From Silybum marianum (lineage: Eukaryota > Streptophyta > Magnoliopsida > Asterales > Asteraceae), in contig CM072528.1 in NCBI GenBank assembly GCA_036898165.1, forward strand, positions 49,585,001 through 49,649,000: DNA of 64,000 bases. Direction: 5' to 3'. Below are positions 57,600 through 64,000 of this stretch, piece after piece (the first letter of the stretch is position 1; each line of letters starts with the position of its first letter). Under the pieces are notes generated by a model that was not told the DNA's origin, ran no database searches, and worked only from the letters and a program-made list of their open reading frames with translations. Made by a program: the position numbers and the translations under genes.

Positions 57600-60500
57600 C
57601 TGTGAATGTTTATATTAATGATAAGATGAAATCATATGGGTGAATTTATACTTTATGCAACAAACAAGTAGTGTACGCATTTTTGCAACAAAAAGATACT
57701 AATGATTCTTTGTACTTGCAATTAATTATTACATTTGTTAGAATATGTCAAAAGAACATTAAATTATGTTAAAAGTGTATATTTGTAAACATATATCATA
57801 TACAACCTTAAAATAATCATTATATTTGTTAAAAGATGACAAAAACAAACTAATTTATTTGTACCAATCATTTATAACACTTTAACAACTAAAAAAAAAA
57901 TACAAAAATGGCGTTAACGGAATAAAAAAATAAACAAAATATATGAACCTAGTAAATTCGATCATTTGAATCATTTTAACAACAGAAGAAAAAAAAACAC
58001 AAAGATGGCGTTAATGGAATAGAAAATCAAATAAAATGAGCATAGTAAATTTTACATAGTAAGGTTTAAAAAGGATAAGATAAAGTACATAAATGTAATT
58101 TATACTCTAATATAATTTATACTTTAATGATGTATAAACAAAATAAACCTAGGTACCTAGGTTTGTTAAAACATGAAAACTTTTTTGGATTTGAGAATCA
58201 AGCTTCAAGCGATTGTATTTTTGTTACATTTTAATTAGTAATTACACTTATACAAAGAGAAAAAAAACCATTAAATTATGTATTGTACTTGTAATTTTTT
58301 GAGAAAATAACTATTAAACGATGCTTATAATCGATTTTTTTACAACTTTAATTTTATTGTGTTTTAACAGTTTTAATTTGGTCAGTGAATAACAATAAAT
58401 TTCATGAACTAAAACTTGTTTTACACGCTTAGTCACTGAACATTTAAAAGTTTAGGGGAGTTTATCTAATTTTTATTGGGTAAGTATTTACCGGATGTCA
58501 TTTACCTAGTTACCTTATAAAATAAGCATGACAAAAAGCAAGAATCTTACCTGGTAATCATTTACCTAGTAAAAACTGTTTACCAACAATCTATTTTGAT
58601 AGCTAAATATGTTATCCAATAAGATAAATGAAAGTGTGACGATTTCGGTAAGTGTTCGGTAAACAACTCCTAAGTCTCAATATACTGAAATTCCATCACC
58701 CTAATTTTGAAATTTTGCTTAATATATAACACTCAATTGTTTTTATAAATGTTAAATAGTTAAACGTATCATGTAACCTTCGTCGGTGATAACAAATTGC
58801 CTCATTGGGATTAAAAAAACTCGTTGGAACCTGTGGTGCCACATACCTAGGGAGGGACTTATTATGTTTAAGTAGGGTCTCCTACATCTGTTCAACTTAT
58901 TTTCATGAGTATAACTTTTTTTGGATGCTCAACTTTGAAGGGTGTTTCGGGATATTAGAAAATACAAGGAACATCAGCCAAAAAATAGAAAAAAATCTTT
59001 CGAAATCAACCAAAAAACTTAAAAATCTCTTGAAACAGTGAAATTTGGAAAAAAAAAACTCACTGGACGACTTTACGAAGTTTTGATCCACCTTAAAAGT
59101 GCACCCGCTCGACAAAAATTTGGGACCCGCCACTTCAAACACCTTACTTAGACGACCCGTGTTGTTTGTTGAACAACTAAAATTGCTACATAGGAGCATC
59201 TTTGATGGCAAAGTTTTAAATATCTTTTTACTATTTCCTTAAGTTATTAACATAACCTTTTAGTATTGGATAGAAGGGTTTTTGCATAAACGTTTTTCAA
59301 TGACTTGAGCATCAAATGTTTATGAAAAATACTCCTCTCTCATTCTCTCTTCATTAAACTGAAAAAGCTTTTTAGCATTAGGGTGTAATTGATTAATTAA
59401 CTTTTGGTTGAAGTGGTATTTGGGCAAATTCCATTCAATATGCTTAATAACATAAATTATCTATAACTATTTTCAAAGCTGAAAACTTTAACTACTAAAT
59501 AGAAACGTGTCTAAATGTTTGATGCTTCAATAATAATACAATTGAACTAACAATGCATTGACCGTTGCAACATAAAACAACTTCAAGTTGGGCAAGTAAC
59601 AACTGTCCTTTCTCTTTGACCGGTTAATGAGGCTTTATCTTGCAGCCTTCTATCATTCTTCGTGACATGCATTTGGCAACCTCAAGTCATACCACTAGCA
59701 CGACTTTTGGCTATTAGCCCACTTTGTCCACACGACTTAAGCCTAATTCCTCCAAGTTTCCTATGGCTTACCAAAATTTGATTTGTTTAATTTGTTCAAA
59801 TTTCAGACCATTATTGAGAATTTCTAACTTGTTTTACTGATTCTTTTTGCATTTTGACACTCTTAACATGTTTCCTAACATCATGACATGTTAGAACATC
59901 AAGTAAACTTGCAATTTATGATTTACCCACCAATCATACTAAATGGACCATCATGACATGTTAGAACAACAGTGGTGTTTAACCCTAGGCATTTTTCCAT
60001 GGAGTTGGCGGGCTCATCACAACCACTAATTTCGTGCTACGATGCTAATGCATACCAAGACAAATTTGCTACTGATTCACATACTAAAACATGTATTTGG
60101 CCCTGAAATTACTTACCTTGTTCACTTATTTCGTTTCATGCCTTCATTGTTTCAAAACTTGTCCTGAAGATGCAATCATTTGCTAACACTTCTTTGATTA
60201 TCATTCTTTGCGCTCAATTACTTTTTGAAGAAACCAAAACGGCATAAATGTTTGCGATTGCATCCGGTTTTGAGAGGGATTCAACTCCCATGAATCGTTC
60301 TTTTTTCCTGTATGTCTGGGTTTGGGTTTATTACCCAAGAGCTCGTCAACTACATCATTCATCTAATGACATATTAGTTCTTCTACCTTCGTTAATTTTC
60401 AATCCCATCTCTAAAGTTGAGTTTCCTATTAAAACTTTTTGTCCACAGATCGGAAGAAAGGGAAAGAAAAAAATTAAACCCAAATTCTTTTTATTCAAAT

Positions 60501-61055
60501 TATAAAACTACCCAACATTTCATTATAAATGGTATATTTGTAAAAATGACATATATCATTTTCTTTCTCTCATGTCCAAGAACATGAAAAATGATTTTCC
60601 TTCCGTTTTAAAAACACATATAATTTTATTTCATTTTTTCCTTGTCTTCTTTTGTATCTATTTCTTTTTTTTTCCCACCAAATTTCGAGAAAACAACATT
60701 AATGTATATAATTTGTTTGGGAATAAATGAATGAAGTAGGTGTAAGTGCAATTATATTTGTATCCTCCTTTTATCCCCACAAAATTGAATGTATGTTGGG
60801 ATGCCCCCACCTTATTTATTTTAGAAACAAAGTCTTCCCGACCATGGTTCAATCATGGCTACCAAGTCACCCATACGAATTCAAAAATATAACATCTTAG
60901 GTTAACTGTATTGACGTATTGGATATTTTTTGTTTCAGTTATATTTAAACTTACAGTCATAAGAAAACATGTCTAATAGAGACGCTTTATCCGGTCTCCT
61001 ATAATGCTATTTTTGTTTCCCTGTCCAACTGATATGAGAACTTACAATCCACCAC
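57600..61055. other. A+T-rich spacer, no gene recognised
   Basis: Two similar blocks with GATGGCGTTAA(T/C)GGAATA-type words at about 57880-57945 and 57960-58030 are a short duplication. Positions 58480-58610 hold GGTAAG/CTTACC words shared with 62340-62600. Positions 59580-60500 are of more even composition and may be old retroelement sequence, but frames there (for example 60248-60505) have no domain. Positions 60890-61000 hold a worn TRIM piece. Confidence 0.35.
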
Positions 61056-61059
61056 CTTA

Positions 61060-61770
61060 GGAGTCTAAGGTAGTGTTTGTTTTTTAAGAGTCTTTGAAGT
61101 ACAAGTTCGATTTCACTTCGATTTATAAGAGGTGGTCTTTGAAGTACGAAATCTGAATGAGTTAGGTGGCGTTTATTTTTTAAGAGGTGTTGAAGTACGA
61201 AGTACGATTTCACTTCGAATTATAAGAGGTGGTGTCAAGTACTGAAATACGGATCGCCGATCGTTTGTTTTTACGTCTGAAATCTGAACCAGTAATTTTG
61301 TTTGTTTTTACGATGGCAAGGATGAGAGATCAAGGCTGCAGAGAGAGTTGTTTTAAGAGGTTTTAAGAGATCAGTTTTCCACTTAAAATTTCAGAGGAAA
61401 TGCATGACTTTTAAGCTCTTAATTGAAAAAAAAAACAAATACTCTTAATACCAAAAACGTCTGACCGAATCAGACTTCAAGGGTATTAAGAGCTAAATAT
61501 CAAAAAACAAACAGGGCCTTAGACTATTTGTTTTTACGTCTGAAGATTAAAATCTGAATCAGTCATTGATTTATACATCCCTAACAATGCGGATGTACGT
61601 GAATAAGAGGAATTAAGTGGTGAGGTTACCACTTTTTTTTCAGATGATTTTCAGACTTAAGAGGGTTTAAAAAATGAAAAAAACAAACGGTCTAAATTTA
61701 AAAACCTCTGAATGAATAAGTGATAAGTGGTCATTAAGAGGTAAAATTGCAAAAACAAACAGGGCCTAAC
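61060..61770. mobile_element. hAT-like MITEs, ends AACAAACAGGGCC
   Basis: Two right ends, AAAAACAAACAGGGCCTTA (about 61502-61521) and AAAAACAAACAGGGCCTAA (about 61751-61769), face a left start AAGGTAGTGTTTGTTTTTTAAG and an inner TAGACTATTTGTTTTTACGTC. The repeated words TACGTCTGAA(G/A)ATCTGAA and AAGAGGT(G/T)GT suggest two related copies, side by side or nested. Confidence 0.6.
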
Positions 61771-61794
61771 ATTCTCACTGACACACTAATCCGG

Positions 61795-61888
61795 GTCCGA
61801 CTTTGATATCATCTATAACACTTCACGTTATCATACCAGGTATTGTCTGCTTTATCCACACTTGAACTCACGGTTTTAAAATGCGGTC
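61795..61888 (+). mobile_element. TRIM fragment with decayed PBS
   Basis: GACTTTGATATCATCTATAACAC is a worn form of the internal PBS and LTR start, followed by CCAGGTATTGTCTGCTTTATCC and CACGGTTTTAAAATGCG. The rest of the LTR is missing. Confidence 0.65.
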
Positions 61889-62339
61889 GTAATAATCCCT
61901 TGAACTTATCATACTTCATTTTTATTTTTCATTTTTCATTTTTTTTTCTAGAACTTTGGAGAACGAGAACAAAAATCTTTTGATATTTATTGCGTCATAT
62001 TCTATAGTTCTCAGTCTTTAAAATTTAAAATACAATGTAGTTAAATTATTTTTTTGAAAAAAATAAATAAACTTATCTATGAATCTAAATAACCAGAGTT
62101 GTTTTTTTTGTACGATAAAATAACTGACAAATAAAAAACTTATTTTAGTTGAATTTTTTTTAAATTGGTCGTGACTCGTGTGACTCGTGATCGTGATTTT
62201 GGTCGACAGACAATTGTCTATTAAATCTCTAATGACCCACCAAAGCCCAGGCCCATAAATGTTGCTATCAAAATGGGCCCTTTCGGATCTAATGAGGGCA
62301 ATGTAGGATCCAAAAATACATAGGAGGATGTAAGGGTCA

Positions 62340-62600
62340 TTTATCAAACACTTATCTGGTAAGTATTTACAGGTAAAATTTAACATTATCGTTATTTGTG
62401 TGGTAAGATTTTGGTGGGAATCATATGTAATAATTCACCCTGTAAGCGCTTACCATAGTAAAAGTCGCCACACTCACTTACTGGGTAAGATTCTTGTCTC
62501 GCTCTTACCGGGTAAGATAATTGTTCATTACCGTATTCATCCGGTAAGGTAATATAACTTGATAAGTTCTTAATTGGGTAAGAGTTTGGTAAACTACCTT
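62340..62600. repeat. Cluster of GGTAAG/CTTACC motifs
   Basis: At least ten GGTAAG or CTTACC words lie in 260 bases, in both orientations (CTGGTAAGTATTTACAGG, CTTACCGGGTAAGATAA, CCGGTAAGG). A weaker cluster is at 58480-58610 with TGGGTAAGTATTTACCGG. They may be the ends of a worn DNA transposon. Confidence 0.5.
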
Positions 62601-63267
62601 TGAATCCTTAAGTTGTAAAATTGAATAGAGCTTATGAATTTGATTTGATCTCAAGACATTGAGTTTGCAAGAGATGATGGATAACAAAATCTATTATATA
62701 AATATAGCAACCACTGATAAACCACGTTTACACCAAAATTAAAATAATTTGTTGTTGCTTTTATTCGACTAATTTTTTACTCCTACTGAAGTCCTTTTCT
62801 ATTGAAAATGATAGTGTATTCTGGATTGCAAAAAGATTTATTGTTTTTACGGAAAGCTAATACATAAGCATGTTCTTTTCCTTCGAAAAGACAGTAGTCA
62901 GAAAATGGTTAAAGTTGGTCTATTCAATGTACCTAAATAACTTTTTTTATGATTAAAATTATGATTTTGTTCGTTCAATTACGAGAGTTCTAACTATTTA
63001 ATCGTTAAATTTATATTTTTATAATTAAGAATTACAAACTCTTCTTTGAAATCAAACCCAAATTACATGCTCTAAAAAGTATTGCTTTACTTAAAACATA
63101 TGTTCAACAAGACGTGAAATTCTAATCAATAAAATATTAATTTTTTTATGATCTAAACTAAATTTTATTTTTTAGAATATTTTATGCGGATGAAAAATTT
63201 AATACCCATATCCTTGAGTTGTTAATCGAGTTCATACTAAAAACCATAAAATGAAATTTGACTGATA

Positions 63268-63302
<35 letters not shown>

Positions 63303-63321
63303 GAAGAAGTTAACCAACTAA
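62601..63321. other. A+T-rich spacer before the tRNA gene
   Basis: Only A+T-rich sequence and a (TA)n tract at about 63272-63298 are seen. CAA words, common near tRNA transcription starts in plants, occur just upstream (TTAACCAACTAA). Confidence 0.5.
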
Positions 63322-63338
63322 GCTGGAATAGCTCAGTT

Positions 63339-63371
<33 letters not shown>

Positions 63372-63395
63372 GAGGTTCAACCCCTCCTTCTAGCG
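63322..63395 (+). tRNA. trnN-GUU (nuclear): tRNA-Asn (anticodon GTT)
   Basis: A 74-base cloverleaf starts GCTGGAATAGCTCAGTTGG and ends in the complementary acceptor strand (TTCTAGC, with G-T pairing). Box A TAGCTCAGTTGG and box B GGTTCAACCCC are intact; box B has A where most copies have G (GGTTCGACCCC). The anticodon GTT is at 63356-63358 in TGGCTGTTAACCA. There is no intron and no encoded CCA. TTTTT at 63402-63406 is a suitable RNA polymerase III terminator. It is probably functional. Confidence 0.96.
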
Positions 63396-63590
63396 AAATA
63401 ATTTTTCATTTCATAACCCTCTAACTTTTGAAAATGTACAACAGGCCCCTCAAATTGAAGTCTTCTGAATGATTTACATCAGACGCCCTCGTACTTTTTT
63501 AAAGTTTCCAACTATCCCCTCGAGTTTGTTTATTATTTTAATCTTCATATTGATGAATAACCAGAGACGGAGCCAGAAAATTTATTAAGG
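63396..63590. other. Spacer after the tRNA, nothing firm
   Basis: C+T-rich and A+T-rich sequence. ACCAGAGACGGAGCCAGAAA at 63559-63578 resembles a common hAT-type terminal word (GGGGCGGAGCCAG), as do 43243 and 50271. Confidence 0.4.
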
Positions 63591-64000
63591 AGGGTCCTTT
63601 AAATTATGGTCGTAAACGAACCGAATGTTCAACGAATCGTTTGACAAGAAGTTCGTTTATATCCGTTTATTTAATAAATGAACGAATATGAACACATTTT
63701 TTTGTTCGTTTAACTAAATATAAACGTTCGTTACAGCTCGTGATTAATTATATTAACTTTTTAGAATTCGTTTTTTTATCCCTCTTAAATTTACCCACTT
63801 TTTCATAAATGATAAATGTTGGTGGTTTTTTTTTGTTCATTTGTGTTTGTTGTTTATGTCCATCTAAGTCGTTCATTTACGTTGGTTCGTTTAGCATCCT
63901 AACGAATGAACATAAACGAACACGAATAAAGACAATTTCTTAACGAACGAATATGAACACAAAAAATTCCGTTCGTGTACGTTCTGTTGTTCGGTTAAGT
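63591..64000. mobile_element. Interspersed repeat rich in GTTCGTTTA/TAAACGAAC, cut by the window end
   Basis: Many copies of CGTTCGTT, GTTCGTTTA and AACGAAC(A/G) lie in both orientations, for example TAAACGAACACGAATAAAG. Such sequence is typical of a widespread non-autonomous plant transposon. The right border is beyond the window. Confidence 0.5.

Overview
The window is nuclear plant DNA: spliced genes with GT-AG introns, A+T-rich intergenic sequence, dense LTR and DNA transposons, and a nuclear-type tRNA-Asn. Several repeat types and the gene models suggest a eudicot, probably Asteraceae. That assignment is inferred, because no marker gene fixes it.

Genes. (1) 1123-3331 (-): a small acidic nuclear protein in three exons. 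(2) 22941-33123 (+): a 13-exon ankyrin-DHHC S-acyltransferase of the TIP1/PAT24 type, 606 codons, with a stop just before an in-frame Gly-Leu tail. (3) 37854-40980 (-): a PHOX3-like TPR-PB1 co-chaperone, 755 aa, with a short second exon that restores the family C-terminus. (4) 56051-57262 (+): a three-exon precursor of an RGF/GOLVEN/CLEL sulfated peptide. (5) 63322-63395 (+): tRNA-Asn(GTT). A possible last exon of another gene lies at 110-156. TIP1 and PHOX3 are adjacent here and, from memory, in Arabidopsis (At5g20350 and At5g20360).

Mobile DNA. Positions 4771-18682 hold a nested pair. An old solo LTR with a perfect AATGT target duplication is split by a 12.8-kb Ty1/copia element of Sirevirus type (minus strand; LTRs, PBS, PPT, gag, protease, integrase, RT, RNase H and a long env-like region). 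The LTRs are almost identical in one long stretch, so the insertion is young, yet the internal ORFs are broken. Inside the element, CAG and CTG are missing over long patches and replaced by CG-containing strings, which looks more like a read or consensus artefact at CHG-methylated sites than like decay. The rest contains Mutator-like foldback elements with exact 9-bp target duplications (30119-30904, 41644-42802, 45655-47566), small MITEs in gene introns and around the peptide gene, TRIM copies, a tRNA-derived SINE with long target duplications, CACTA-type ends with ACACGGTT repeats, and (TA)n tracts.

Layout: 1-4.8 kb gene end and acidic-protein gene; 4.8-18.7 kb nested Sirevirus; 18.7-22.8 kb LTR and TRIM debris; 22.9-33.1 kb TIP1; 33.1-37.8 kb repeats; 37.9-41 kb PHOX3; 41-55.5 kb transposon-rich spacer; 56-57.3 kb RGF gene; 57.3-64 kb spacer with MITEs, a TRIM fragment and tRNA-Asn. 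I saw no CRISPR array, rRNA gene or bacterial-type operon.
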